In this document: piece by piece, positions 11,561 to 23,840 of the stretch
Position numbering within the stretch: position 1 is the first letter of the stretch
Layout: each line of letters opens with the position of its first letter
Source of the DNA: Spirodela intermedia
Taxonomy: Eukaryota > Streptophyta > Magnoliopsida > Alismatales > Araceae
Direction of reading: 5' to 3'
Assembly: GCA_902729315.2 (NCBI GenBank)
Contig: LR746272.1
Location: 13,337,827 to 13,401,826, forward strand
Length of the DNA: 64,000 nt
Notes under the pieces: generated by a model
The model's database searches: none
Told to the model about the DNA's origin: nothing
The model's input: only the letters and a program-made list of their open reading frames with translations
Translations under genes and position numbers: made by a program

Positions 11561-11880
11561 TGATGTGACTTAGTCGTTGTATAGTAAATCATGCAAATTT
11601 AAAATTTATAAAATTAGAAAATATGATTTTTTAGATATGTAGAAGTATTTATAAACAAATATATCAATTATAATTCAATAAAACTTCCAAAAATAGTGAT
11701 AATTTTTTAAGTCAATCACAAGGATGTAATATAATATCTGATAATTATTTAGAATTTTCCTCAAAGAATACTATTTTTTATGAATTTTATATTAAAAAAT
11801 AAAAATAAAATATATTTAAAATTCACAGAAAAAGAAAATAAAGGTGTGGACGTCAAGATGACGTTAGCGCTCAGCGAGAC
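11561..11880 (-). repeat. Fragment of the 1.5-kb solo-LTR-like family
   Basis: The + strand starts TGATGTGACTTAGTCG and follows the same sequence as 23841 onward, ending near the GACGTTAGCGCTC motif. Only about 320 bp are present, i.e. the 3' end in the family's sense orientation. It truncates the copia to its left and abuts gypsy-like sequence to its right. Confidence 0.7.
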
Positions 11881-13136
11881 ATTTAAGGATGACACAACAT
11901 TCATGGAATCATCATAGATTGGTGTCTGGCTAAAGATGTTAAACTTTGTACTAATTGAGAGGCTACCTAATTATTTTAGTGTTGCAGAATTTAATTTGTG
12001 TTTTGTAGTTAATAAACTTAGAATTTCATTGCTTCTTATTTTATTTCAGTAGTAACTCATACATTTATATTTTATCATGTTATACTTGCTGAGTTATGAG
12101 TATATATCTTTTGCTTTGCAGTTTAATTTGATAATATATTTCATGTCATTGAGGACAATTCTGATTTTAAGTGAGGGGAGCAAAGAAAATTCAGTTAGAT
12201 TTATTTCATGAATAATTAGCATAGAAGGAAAATTTTATACTAGTATTGATGAATTCATGGATTTCTACATTTTTCCTATACGATGGTAAATTCATTTAAG
12301 TATGAATGTTAAAGTGTGTTAGATTTAGTGACTTCAAGTGATAAAAAAAAATGTAACACATTGAAGGATGAAATATTTCAGAATATATCTTGATGATCAT
12401 GATCTATATGTTATGAATTCACATTTTGAATTAGTAGAAATCATGAAGTTGTATGTGATGAGGTTGAAATTGTATAAAAATTATTGGAAGCTAGATATTC
12501 TTAGTATGAAGAATCCTAAGTAGTTGACCATTTGTCTTATATATATAGATAAAAAAAAATCATCATATGGTAGAGTGTAAGACTCAACTCACGAAAAAAA
12601 TATATATGAGGATTTTCCACTTGTCCTATAGAGACTTTTCTATATGTGAGACTAGGACAAGATTAGTGCAAATGCTTCTATGGATATTTCCCACTTGTCT
12701 CATGGAGGCTTTCCACATGTGAGATTTAGACATGAAAAAGAAGCTATATGAGGAAAGCTACCCACTTATGATGTTTATAATAAAAAAAGAAGAAGAAGAA
12801 GAGACAAATGGAATATGCTACTTTGAAAATTTGAGTAAACTTCTGATCATTTAATTAGTGATTTCTGAAAATGAAAGATATTGAATTTCGTGCATTGAAG
12901 AGAATGACAATTAAGATGAATATTTTTTGAAATAGTTCATTTTGACGTGGAAACATTTTTTATTTTTGATCTTGTAGGAAATTATTTTGCATCACATGAA
13001 CATGTGAATATTTATTTGAGTGCCATCTCTAGTGGAAAAATGAGAAAATAAATGGTTCATGTAAAATAATTAATAAATAGCTTTAACTTTGTAAGTATTT
13101 TTCTTATTACTAGGGACTAGCAAATTTTAAAGTTGG
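11881..13136 (+). mobile_element. Ty3/gypsy Athila/Tat-like 3' internal region (non-coding)
   Basis: No long frame remains. Two signatures typical of the region downstream of pol in Athila/Tat elements are recognisable: a GCTAAAGATGTTAAA...GAGAGGCTACC stretch near 11930-11970 and ATTGAGGACAATTC...AAGTGAGGGG near 12148-12178. A purine-rich AAAGTTGGGGG at 13130-13140 could be the polypurine tract. The assignment rests on remembered family features, not on an alignment. Confidence 0.55.
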
Positions 13137-13560
13137 GGGTATTTATTAAAGCTAGATTTATATGTTTTAATTATTTTTATTATTTGATTTATTTTTTTAA
13201 CTTGCAGAATAAATATGAGATATATTTTTAATTTTAAAAGTTTGAAGTTAAAATACTTAGCATAATTTTTTATTATTAAAATAAAAATAATAAAATTCTT
13301 CTACCTACTAGTAAGTCGTCACTCGACAATTGACCCAAAGGGGAGGGGGGGACAACAGTCAAGTAGGTAGACCCAGACCAGGGGAGCCACAAGCTGGGCT
13401 CGAGTGGCAAAGGCCTTGCTTTGCGCACGTGTGTGTCGCTCCCTTTCCATGTCTTGGTGGCCAACCAGTCGTGGGGCAAGGAGTGCCCGTACACACGTGC
13501 ACATGCAAGGGTGGACCACCTTATTGCCTTCTCCCAAGATGGTTTTGGGCATTATTTTAT
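13137..13560 (+). repeat. Diverged gypsy LTR-like segment
   Basis: The stretch 13420-13510 (CCCTTTCCATGTC, GGGGCAAGGAGTG, ACACGTGCACATGCAA) is a diverged relative of the sense 5' half of the 1.5-kb family, as at 37380-37450 in reverse. It follows a possible polypurine tract, as a 3' LTR should. I could not place its right end. Confidence 0.5.
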
Positions 13561-14100
13561 TTCAAAAAAAGGGATCTTTGCTAAGAGATTGTAGCTTTAG
13601 TTTATATTCGACATATGTTTCAAAATATTTCTAATGTGGGACTAAATGTTTTCATCTATTTCAACGTAGCCATCTGGAGTGTGGTGTGATTCAGTGGTAT
13701 GTAGAAAGCCACGTCATCTGATTAGCCTAATCTTGTGGCTGGCAAACTACCATGATACCAAATGCGTAAAGTGATATGTTGACGATTCACAAATCCGATG
13801 CCGCTTAGCACACACGTGGCCTTAAAGGCTCATCCGATGGCTATAGAGGTGCCATGGTACCAAAACTTAAGTTCCTGATTGACAATAGTTTGCAGCAAGT
13901 TGATCCTACATCGCTCAGAGCATCATGTGACCAAGCTCATTTGATCTAGTGGGTTGTGGAGTGCCATGATACCAAAACTTAAGTTCTCACATGTATCATT
14001 ATTAGGGATATAAAGATAATAATCAATTATTTTTTGATAAAACATACATTATTGATTATCTTTAAAATCCCAATGGTAATTATAAATATAGAATTCAATC
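13561..14100. repeat. Degenerate ~110-bp tandem repeat and short inverted repeat
   Basis: The motif CCATGRTACCAAA recurs near 13750, 13852 and 13962 at about 110-bp spacing, with similar sequence between. At 14006-14072 GGATATAAAGATAATAATC pairs with GATTATCTTTAAAATCC. No gene is seen. Confidence 0.5.
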
Positions 14101-15289
14101 TTCCCTCCTCTTGCGTGATCGACATCTTCGGCGATCGGGAAACTTGTTCCTTCCTCCTCCACTACACTCAAGGCCTTTAGTGAGTGGTCAACTCTTCCCT
14201 TCTCCCCCTAAACAATGGTGACAACGTGGTCGATCCCTCTTTTAGTGGATCTCTCTAGCAAGTGGCGTAGTACTTCTAGACAATACTTCTGTGACTTCTA
14301 GCATGGTGTGTATGTCTAGACAAAATCAAACTGTCACACCGGTGTCTCTTGTTGCCCAAGAGGCAGACTAAACTTGGATAACAGTTTATTTCTTGTTTTC
14401 AGCATTTACTTACCTACTTTTGTCATTTATTTACATTTTATAGTAAGTTCTTTTCATTTCATGCACGTTTCGATTGAAATGAGTAGAATTAATTTAAAAC
14501 TTGTTGAATGATCTTCATTCCTCTTTTGAATCCTCCAAAACTCGTTTGAGATCAAGTTAAGATTGTTTCTAACTTGTTTTCCATTAATTTTTACAGTCAA
14601 ATCTTGATGTATTCACATTCTCGACATTTAGTGAATAAGTAGTATTTTTCTATTTACCAAACGTAAAATCGCCGAGATTAAAGGTTGATTAACAAGCGTT
14701 CAATAGTTAAAACAAGCTAGAGACATTCATGGCTGACCTCATGTCATGTGTGAATCTTTGAGCACACATTCATTTGAGAAAATGGGTTGACCATATTTCT
14801 CTCTTTCTTCATTTCTCATCTTATTTCTCTCTCTCCCTCTCTCGTGAGACCTCTCTTCTCTCTCCATCTTTTGTGAGATCTCTTCCTTTCTCTCCCTTTG
14901 TCTCTATCAATCCCTTCTATTTCTCTCCCTTTCACGAGAGATCTCATCCCTTCTCTCTCTCGTGAGAGCTCTCTCTTCTCTCTTGTTTCTCTCTCTTTTC
15001 TTCCTTCCTTTTCTCCACTTTTCTTTATTTCTCACCTCACCATTCTACTTTATTATTGCTGTTAAATATTAATAAAATATTAAAATCATTTTATATATAA
15101 ACTAAATTAGTTTTCATGATGGATTAATCAATCTCCTTGTTTTCAACCTAAGACTTACTTCTATACTAATATTTTATTGAGTCTTAGTTATAAATATTAT
15201 TAGATAGTGTGCATTTAAACACAACGACAAGTGCACACTAGTCATCAACGAGCAAATATTTACAAACTTGAAGGGAGCACTCTTATAAG
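14101..15289. other. Non-coding, pyrimidine-rich stretch
   Basis: 14780-15040 is dominated by TCTCTC runs with repeated CGTGAGA motifs. The 63-residue frame in it is low-complexity and I do not believe it. The rest is AT-rich with no recognisable feature. Confidence 0.6.
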
Positions 15290-18200
15290 TGAGTTTGTGT
15301 TACAACATTAGATGATTCTATGACTAATGACACTTTTTTATGATATTTGTGATTGGGCTATATGAGTAAAATAGGTCTGCAAAAATTACATGCATGAAGA
15401 TTGCTAAATAATGTAAAAATTTGTAAGTTAGATTTTTTTAAGTACTATTTTATAGAAAAATAGTACAAGGTAACATTCAAGGTTGTGAAGCATGAGACAA
15501 TTGATGTGCTGGATTATATTTATTTAGATGTGTATGATTTAGCTGATGTGATGTCGATTGGTGATGCTCATTATATTTTGATTTTGTTGATGATATTTCT
15601 AGAAACATTTATGTATTCTTCTTGAAACATAAGCTAGAAATATTTGTGAAGTTTAAGATTTGATGTATGAAGGTAGATCAAAATCTTGCAGATTGACAAA
15701 GGTACAAAATTTAAGAATTTTAAATTTAATTAATTTTGTGATGAGTATAACATTCAACTTCATTATATAATGAAGAAGACTCCACAACAAAATTATGTTG
15801 TTAAGTAGATGAACCACACAATTGATGAGATATGTTAGTGTTTGTAGCATAATGCTAACTTGTTCAAGGTGTTTTGAGCATAAACTATGAGTATGACGAT
15901 TTATTTAGTAAACAGATCACTAAAGTCTAGTTTTGATGAAATGGTGACTAAAGAGGTATGGATTGAGAATCCTATTGACTATTCAAACTTATATATATTT
16001 GTAGATATTTAGATGTCCAATATATGTTTTTATTCTTGTTGATGATAGATTGAAGTTGGATCAAAAGTTGAGGAAATATATCTTCTTAAACTATAATATT
16101 AGTGTGAAAGGGTATCGATTTTGAGATTTAGAGATGAAGAAGATTATTTTTAATAAGAATGTGATCTTTGATGAAGATCACATGCTGAAGTCTTTATCTA
16201 CATAGCATATAGTTTAGGAATTTCATGATACATGTGTTAAAGACAAAATAAGATTAGAAGTGGAGACCATGCATGGTCCTCTTTGTTTTATTGACAGTAT
16301 AGATCTAGTTGAAGAATCATTATATATTTTTTATTATATTATAGCTAGAGGGTGTATGTGTGAAGTAAGGCCTCCTACTTGTCTTGATGATTATGTTATC
16401 TTAATGTTGTTTAGAAGAAATAATAAGCTTACGACTTTTCAAGAAGTAGTTCATTGTCTTGTAAAGGAGAAGTGACTATAGGTGATGTATGAGGAATGAG
16501 CATCCTTGAATAAAAATCACACAGGAGAATTGATAAATCTTCCTATAGGAAAATAAATTATGGGTGTAAATAATTGTATAAGAAAAAGTCACTAATAATT
16601 GATGGTGACCAACCATAATATAATGCAAGGCTTGTTGTAAAAGGTTTTACACCGAAATAGAGAATTGATTACACATAGAGCTTTTCACCTGATGTGAAGC
16701 ATATGTCTATTTGCTTAGTGCTAGCCATAGAGATATAAATTTAAGCAGCTAGATGTGAAAATGATATTTCTTCATGAAGATTTAAAAGAAATAATTTACA
16801 TGTTGTAGTTACAGAGTTTGTTGTGCAAAGGTCAAAACATCTTGTCTATCAACTGAAGAAGTATTTTATAAGTTGAAGTAGACATTGAGGTAATGATACA
16901 ATTTTTTTGACTCTTACATGTTGAAGAGTAGCTACATCAAGTACAATTTTGACTATTGTATTTATATGAGGACATGTGGTGATGATTTTTAAATTATTTT
17001 GATGCTCAATGTTGATAATATGTTCATTGCTTCAAAAAATTAATTTGAGATTACTAGATTAAAGTTATTATTGATCAAAAAATTTGACATGAAGAATCTA
17101 GATGTGACAAAGAAGATTTTTGATATGAAGATCTATAGAGACTAAGAATTAGGTTAGAAGAGTTATCTCTTGAAGGTGATGGATCTATTTGGCATGGGTA
17201 ATATTAAAGTAGTGGGCACTTTCTTAACTAGTAATTTCAGGTTATCTACTATTCCGTGTCCAACATCTGATGAAGATATTACTAAGATGAATAAATTTCT
17301 TATGTTAGTATAATTGAGTTTCTTATGTATGCTATGGTCTATATAAGACCAAATATTACTCATATAGTTAAGTTTGTGAGCAGGTTTATAAACAATTCAG
17401 AAAAAGAGCATTAGAGCATAATGAAATAGATTATTTGATATCTAAAGGGTTTTTTTAGATTTTATAATCTATTTTGACTGCTAAAATTATCTTTTTCCTA
17501 TTTATTTTGTTGATATAGATTTTTTAGGGGATTTAAATCATTGAAGATCTATGACGGGGTCTATTTTCACCATACTTCAAAATACTTTTGTATTTTCTAC
17601 GGTTAAGGTGTAGTACATGACAACTACTAAAGCAGTCAATGAAGCCTTGTGGTTGTAGAGGTTATTAAGTGAACTTAGGATCTAATAAGGTGAAGCATAT
17701 TAATATGTAATATCATAAAATCTGTGAGTTGGTGAATTCTAGAGATATCTCTCTATAGAAGGTTTGTACAAAAAAGAATGCCACAGATATGTTGACAAAG
17801 GTTGTCAATGTAGAGAAATTTAAATATTATTTAGATTGTTTTAGGTACCTTGCTGATCGTGGAGAATTTACAATATAAATGGATTTAGACTCTAAGTGTA
17901 GCAATGATGACTATCAAGGTGAAGTTTGTTAGTGGTGTCAATACATCATGTTTGACCCATTTGGGAGATGTGTGAGGAGTCTTCTCCCATCTAACCCATT
18001 AAGAGGATATGTAAGGAATGGTGGGTGGTGTCACTTCATCCCTATTGACCCATTTTGGGGTCGTGTAAGGAGAGAGATTGAGAAACAAGGGTGGTTGAAA
18101 TGATCACCTCTATGATGTGTGGGCCTGCCCACGCATAAGTCGAGAATGTCTCCTTTTAGGGGGGTGGTTATCTTTTTCATTTTTTGTAAATATGATATGT

Positions 18201-18570
18201 ATTTATCATTTTGTGATGATGAGGACAAGGATGAATGAAAAGTAGATTATTCTTCTTGAGATCTTTCTTCTCTCCTGCTCTCTTAGTACCTTAGTTTCTC
18301 TATTATATCTTCTTACTTTTCTTACTTTCTCTTCTTATTTCTATTATAAGTGAAGTCATTATAGAAGAAGAAAAGAGTCTATTACTGACCCAATAATATG
18401 TTGACTGTCTCAAAGGTGTTGAGACATGAATTATAAGTGTTTTGGTGGAAGACTTGTTCTCATTATAATTCTTCATAGTTTGGTAATTTCTTTTCTATTT
18501 GTTCTCATTGATATCTAAAAATTGAGTTTTTGTTATTATTATGATCTTATGCTTGCATATTTTTCTTACA
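15290..18570 (+). mobile_element. Ty1/copia retrotransposon, 5'-truncated, decayed
   Basis: It starts within the pre-integrase region and aligns with the reverse complement of the complete copia at 23039-29721, so they are one family. Integrase-like codons lie near 15500-16050, RT near 16600-17450 (QLDVKMIFLHEDLKE; the YVDD box is degraded to NVDNM near 17010) and RNase H near 17500-17680 (MTTTKAVNEALWL). The frame is full of stops. It ends in a 3' LTR. The 5' LTR and gag are missing. Confidence 0.75.
17927..18570 (+). repeat. copia 3' LTR (about 644 bp)
   Basis: It starts TGTTAGTGGTGTC and ends TTTTCTTACA. It resembles, in reverse, the LTRs at 23039-23656 and 29111-29721. Confidence 0.7.
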
Positions 18571-18787
18571 ATCTTGATAAGTTGAGCACCTCTATGTTCA
18601 ACCCTTCAGTAGATTTAAGCTCCTTATTGTAAATGAACTTTACAAATTCGTAACAGCCTAGCATTCTATCTTTGACTCTATATCTCTCTGTCTCTCTCTC
18701 TCTCTTGGCAGGCTATTGTCAAAAATTCAAAAAAGCCATGAACCCGGCGACGGATGGAGGTCTCGATGGGCCGGCCGTCTGCATCAG

Positions 18788-18833
<46 letters not shown>

Positions 18834-19432
18834 GGCTAAAGTCAAAAAATGAGCCAGTTAGAAGGCCGGGAAGCCTTTGTTGGAGAGGCGAGGGGTGGTG
18901 GGCATCGTTTGAGACTCGCCCGTCGGGGTTACTCTCGAATTCATGGGGGCATCAATTTTCTTGAAGCAGTGGACCTCTCGACGGGCCGGACGTCTGCCTG
19001 ACTCCACCTTCAGGCCTCGACAGTCAAACGCGTTTATGGCGCAGCGGTTGTCGGTTGGATTGAATAACCCGGTTGGCGGCGCCAGTTGACATGACGTTGG
19101 TTGACATGGCAAACCGCCCGCCATGAACCCGGGGCCGCGTATCCCCTTGCTGTGACGTCCGACGGAATTAACTGCTCCCGTGCCTTGCGCAACCAGTGCA
19201 AATTCCTTTCTCGCTGCTGAAAGAGACACGTCGCCGTCGCCGTCGTCATCGTCCCGATACCATGAACAGCCGGCGGCCGGTCGCCCCGGACCAACAGGGG
19301 GCTGAAGCTGCTCATCCATCAGACTACTAGTACTGTCTCTAGAGAGAGAGAGAGAGTACCTGTTATCTATCTATCACTACCGAGGGCTAGCGCCCATCGC
19401 TGGTTGAGGGGAGAGAGAGGGAGAGGGGAGTG
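18571..19432 (+). promoter_or_regulatory. Upstream region of lectin kinase B
   Basis: GC-rich upstream DNA with microsatellites at 18686-18704 and 18790-18829 (CT)n and a GA run at 19341-19355. No clear TATA box is seen; the GA/CT tracts lie within 100-700 bp of the start. Part of 19130-19190 resembles 40430-40490, upstream of another lectin remnant. The long minus-strand frame here is not believed. Confidence 0.5.
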
Positions 19433-21470
19433 ATGGATTGCACCATGCCGACTCTGTGGACGTTGGCCCTCGCCTTGGCTTCTGCCTTTCTGCTGGCTGC
19501 TCAAGCTCAACCCCAGCCGAGCTCTCCTCCGGTTATATCCTTCACATCCTTCCCGTCGAATAGCTGTGACACCGGCGGCCCGCTCAACTGCATGCAAGAC
19601 AGCAGTGTGCACGACGGCTGCATCGCCATGGTCCGCGAGGACGGGAACAATGGCGACACGATGTTACTGATAAACAACAAGGGCCGTGTGCTGTTCGGGA
19701 GGCCCGTCATAACGTGGCCGGCTAGCTTCGACACCAACTTCACCGTCCTCTTCCGCAGACGTGCCAAATCGATCGGGTACGGCGAGGGGATGGCGTTCGT
19801 GATGACCGCTGACATGCGCCAGAGCCCTTCGGGAAGCTCCGGCGGTTTCCTGGGCCTGTTCAATCACTCCACCTCAGGTTAGCCACTCACTCCTCCATCT
19901 GCTCTCCATGTGGGTGAAAGATTGAGACTCCCTTTCCTAGGCCTGCCGCGAGGCTCGACACATTCGTTTGCTTGAACGATTCCGTTGACAAAACCAAGAT
20001 CAAATACGTATTTCTTCAATGATTCAGAAATGAGCTGTGGGATCTGAAAATACTGGAAGTCATCTGATATGTTGCGTAAAGAGTTTACGAAATGAGCTGA
20101 ATTCGCGAAAAAAGGTCTCCCGCTCTTTTGGATGTCATCTGTAGTACGTCGTCGCAAACTGAATTTTAAATTAGTTTTCGGAAAGATGATGTTGGCCATG
20201 CATTTAAGAAAAGGCCGAATACTTGATAACTGCGGACACGCCAGCGTCCAGCATTAAAACCTGCAGCACCCTAACGTCATGAACACCAAGCTCACCGGAG
20301 GGAGTTCACGGTCAACTGATTATGAGTTCCCCCTCCCGCCCGAAGATTCTCCAACTAATTTTTCTGAGGATTATGTGGGTACGGTGAATAGAGTGAAACC
20401 ATTCATTTGTATGATTTATCGTTCTCAATGTTGTTCCTCTGGGAATCAGACTTCGCCTTGTCAATCGGGACTCCTCCTCGGGATGAATCCTTGCGAGGGT
20501 CCATGGCATAACACAGGCGAAAGCTCCTAAGGAAGCTTTCTGTTAAGCATGTAGATAGATCTGTAGCTTTATATATCTATAAATCTGCCATTTTTAACGA
20601 CACAAGGAAATGGGGGAGGCGCGAAGTGCATCAACCGTTGATCTGAACGACTGAAGATTCGGATTGGTGCATGCATGGACCTGTGAATCTCAGACTGGGG
20701 GACTTGCCTGCCGCATTTCAGGCAGCACCACGGGGCAGCTGGCGGTGGAGATCGACTTGTGGTCGAATGAGGTCGACCCTGAGAACGGACACGTCGGCGT
20801 GGACACCACCGCTATCTACTCCGACGCCACCGCCCCACTGTCTGCTGCCAACGTCAGCCTGTCGGAGGAGAAGCCGATGACCTTCAGGGTCAACTACGAC
20901 GGATGGACGAAGAACCTCCAGGTCTCGGCGGGATACGCCTATGAGGGGCCCCTGAAGAACATCCTCAACTACAGCATCGTTATCGCGAAGATCGCCCCTG
21001 TGTACGTGGGTTTCGCCGCTGCCTCCGGGCCCGCCACACTCAACAGCGCAAGCCTTCGGGTTCTCAGCTGGAACTTCTCGTCCACCATTTTGCCGCCGGA
21101 GTCCCTCGACAACGGCAGCAGCAAGAGGGATAAGAAGATAGGCAGCATTCTCACCATCGTCCTCTCGACAGTGATCGGGGTTCCACTGGTGGGGATGCTG
21201 TTGCTGCTTGGGATGAGGGAGGCCAGGGAGTGGAAGAGGTGGAGAGCTCTGGAGGCCCTGTCGAAGAAGGCTATCAGTGCACCCAAGATGTATACATATG
21301 CTACGCTCTCCAGAGCCACTAGGCGTTTCAGCAGCGCCAACTTATTGGGCAAGGGAGGCTTCGGCAGCGTCTACAAGGGTCACCTCTCCAATCCTCCTTC
21401 AATGGTCGCTGTCAAAAAAATCTCTTCCAACTCCAAGCAAGGTTAACCACCGTCTGCTGCGTCTCTTCCC

Positions 21471-21535
<65 letters not shown>

Positions 21536-22665
21536 CCTTTCCCACTCCCTCTCCCTCTCCCTCCTTTCCTCCCGCCTTCCTCCCCCCTGTTCTCTCTCTT
21601 TCTCCCACTCCCTCCCCCTCCTTTCCTTCCTCCCTTCCCCCTACCCCTCCCCTCTCTCTTCACTCTCTCGCTGGCTGGCTGGCTCGCTTTCTGACTCTCT
21701 CGTAGTAATTATTCGGCAAGCTCGTGTCTGGACCTTTTTGTCAACCCATTTGCTCCTTTATCTGAGATATATTACGTTCTCCTTAACCTTTTCGATGACG
21801 CTACTGTCGTTGATCCTCCTACTCATGGTATCGATCAGGCGAAAGGGAGTACTTTGCGGAGATATGCACCATCGGCCGTCTCCGTCACAAGAACATCGTG
21901 CAGCTGCAGGGCTGGTGCCACCGCGCCAAGAGCCTCCTCCTCGTCTACGAGTTCATGCCCAACGGAAGCCTCGACCGCCACATCGCCGCTGGAACCCTCG
22001 ACTGGCCCACTCGCCATCGAATCCTCCTCGGCCTCGCCTCCGCCCTCCTCTATCTCCACGAGGAGTGCGGCGGCACCGTCGTCCACCGCGACGTCAAGCC
22101 CAACAACGTCCTCCTCGATGCCGACTTTGAGGCCCACCTCGGTGACTTCGGCTTGGCCCGGCTTGCTCAGGGAACGGGCCGGACCACCTCCACCACCGTC
22201 CTCGCCGGCACCATCGGGTATCTCGCCCCTGAATTCGGCTACACCGGTAAGGCCACCCCCGAGTCCGATGTCTTCAGCTACGGCGTTGTTGTGCTGGAAG
22301 TGGTGTGCGGGAGAATGTCCTTGCTGGGACTGGACGATAACAACCTGTTGGATCACGTCTGGGACCTCTACACCTCCGGTAGGCTGCTCCAGGTGGTGGA
22401 TTCGAGACTGGAGAGTCAGTTCGACGAGGAGGAGGTAAGGAGAACCCTTTTGGTGGGGCTCATGTGCTCGCACCCGAACCCCGCGAGTCGGCCGAGGAGC
22501 AGGCAGGTGGTGCAGATCCTCGGGAACTCGAACGAGCCGCTGATGGAGATTCCGGAAAACCGGCCAGACATCATCATTCCCTCCTCCTCGATGACCACGA
22601 CCGGGTTCGATGGGGTCATGATCGTTTCCACGAGCATGAAGACGCCGATGCCGGCCTCACCCTAG
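19433..22665 (+). CDS. L-type lectin receptor-like kinase copy B (complete, 663 aa)
   Basis: Exons 19433-19877, 20722-21441 and 21839-22665 join in frame, with both introns in phase 1 (TCAG|GTTAG...TTTCAG|GC; CAAG|GTTAA...ATCAG|GC), giving 664 codons with the stop. Residues 1 to about 26 are a signal peptide (TLALALASAFLLAAQAQ). About 30-285 is a legume-lectin domain with metal-site candidates E158, D160, N164, D167 and H172. About 290-313 is a transmembrane helix. Kinase: glycine loop from 358, Lys380 in VAVK, helix-C Glu396, HRD Asp473 and DFG Asp491, all present. It is predicted to be a plasma-membrane Ser/Thr receptor kinase of the LecRK family. ATG 19433 was chosen because it gives the signal peptide; M5 (MPTLW) is an alternative start. 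Exons 2-3 are nearly identical to copy A. Ligand and role cannot be read from the sequence. Confidence 0.9.
21473..21680 (+). repeat. (CT)n / pyrimidine tract in intron 2 of copy B
   Basis: About 60 bases of pure CT are followed by CCCT-rich DNA up to the GCTGGCTGGCTGG run. It fills about half of the 397-bp intron. The matching intron of copy A has a shorter tract, and copies C and D lack it. Confidence 0.9.
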
Positions 22666-23038
22666 AGCTTTAGGTCGAGCCTGGATCCTGCAGGCTGAAA
22701 AGTGCGATTAGGGATCAAGGATGATACACACGCTATTGATGCATGGGTGGTTGTAAAAAGTGAGATTTTATTTTGAAGTACGTTCTGAATCACTGAGAGA
22801 GTTTATCAGTTCTCTTGTTCTCCGTTTACACGCGCTCATGTTCTACATTTACTATTACACATCATAACTTTAGCTGTGTAGTTGACTGATGAACTCTTTC
22901 AATTGCCCAGCATTGGTGGGTAAGGGTGTCATTTTAATATTGGCTGCTGTGTTGGTGTCAGTCAGTGGTGAATCATTTCTGCTATGATGCCACCCAAATG
23001 TATGTCTCAAAGCCTTGTCAGATTTCTACACTACTTCT
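22666..23038 (+). other. 3' flank of copy B
   Basis: Paralogous to 3954-4305. It stops at CTTCT, immediately before the LTR of the next element; in the copy A flank the sequence continues through this point as ACTTCTTCGCTTGG. Confidence 0.6.
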
Positions 23039-23656
23039 TGTCGAAAAAAATATACATGCATAGGATTACAATAACAACAAAAACTCAATTTTTGAACATC
23101 AATGAGAACAAATAGAAGATAAATCACAAAATTATCAGTAATTGTGATGAGAGAAAGACTTTCACCAAACACCTCTAATCCATGTCTCAATACCCTCGAG
23201 ATCACTCACACACTAGAGAGTTAACAATAGACTCTTATCTCCTTCTATAAGAACTTCACCTCTAATAAAAAAGAGGGAAGATACAAAGAGAAAAGAATAG
23301 AGTTGATGAATAAAGAGAATAGAATCAAGAGAGATAGAGAGAATTTGTCATCCGTGTACTAAAAATAAGAGAATTACATACTTTATTTATAGCGAATAGG
23401 AAAATATAACTACTCCTCAAAAGGAAGCATCTCGGTTTATGTGTAATTGAGCCCACACATCTCAAAGGTGATGGCTACAACTACCCTCATTTCTTACACC
23501 TCTCTCTGCACGACCCCCAAAGGGGTCAAAAAGTTTGATGTGACTACTATGTCACTTCCCCTTACTCTTCGCATACCTTTTGAGTAAGTCAGATGGAAGA
23601 GGTTCTCTCTCACGTCTCTCAAATGATTCAATCATGATAGACTAACATTGTCAACA
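23039..23656 (-). repeat. copia 3' LTR (618 bp)
   Basis: Minus-strand start TGTTGACAATG, end TTTTTTTCGACA. It pairs with 29111-29721. Scattered differences between the two indicate an old insertion. Confidence 0.8.
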
Positions 23657-23840
23657 AACTCTACTTTGACAAGCATCATTATTTCACCTAGAGTTGACAT
23701 TCATTCATCTTGCAAGTTCTCCACCTTCTATAAGGTACCCACAATATGAATCAAATAATGTTTGAACTTCTCCAATATGATGACTTTCATCAATATATTT
23801 ATGACATTCTCCTCTGTGAGAACTTTTTATGAAGAGATAT

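Noticed and set aside
14774-14965. 63-codon Ser/Leu-rich frame
   Set aside because: Translation of a CT-rich low-complexity tract.
18858-19319. 153-codon minus-strand frame upstream of copy B
   Set aside because: Lies in the presumed promoter, has no recognisable domain and overlaps another frame.
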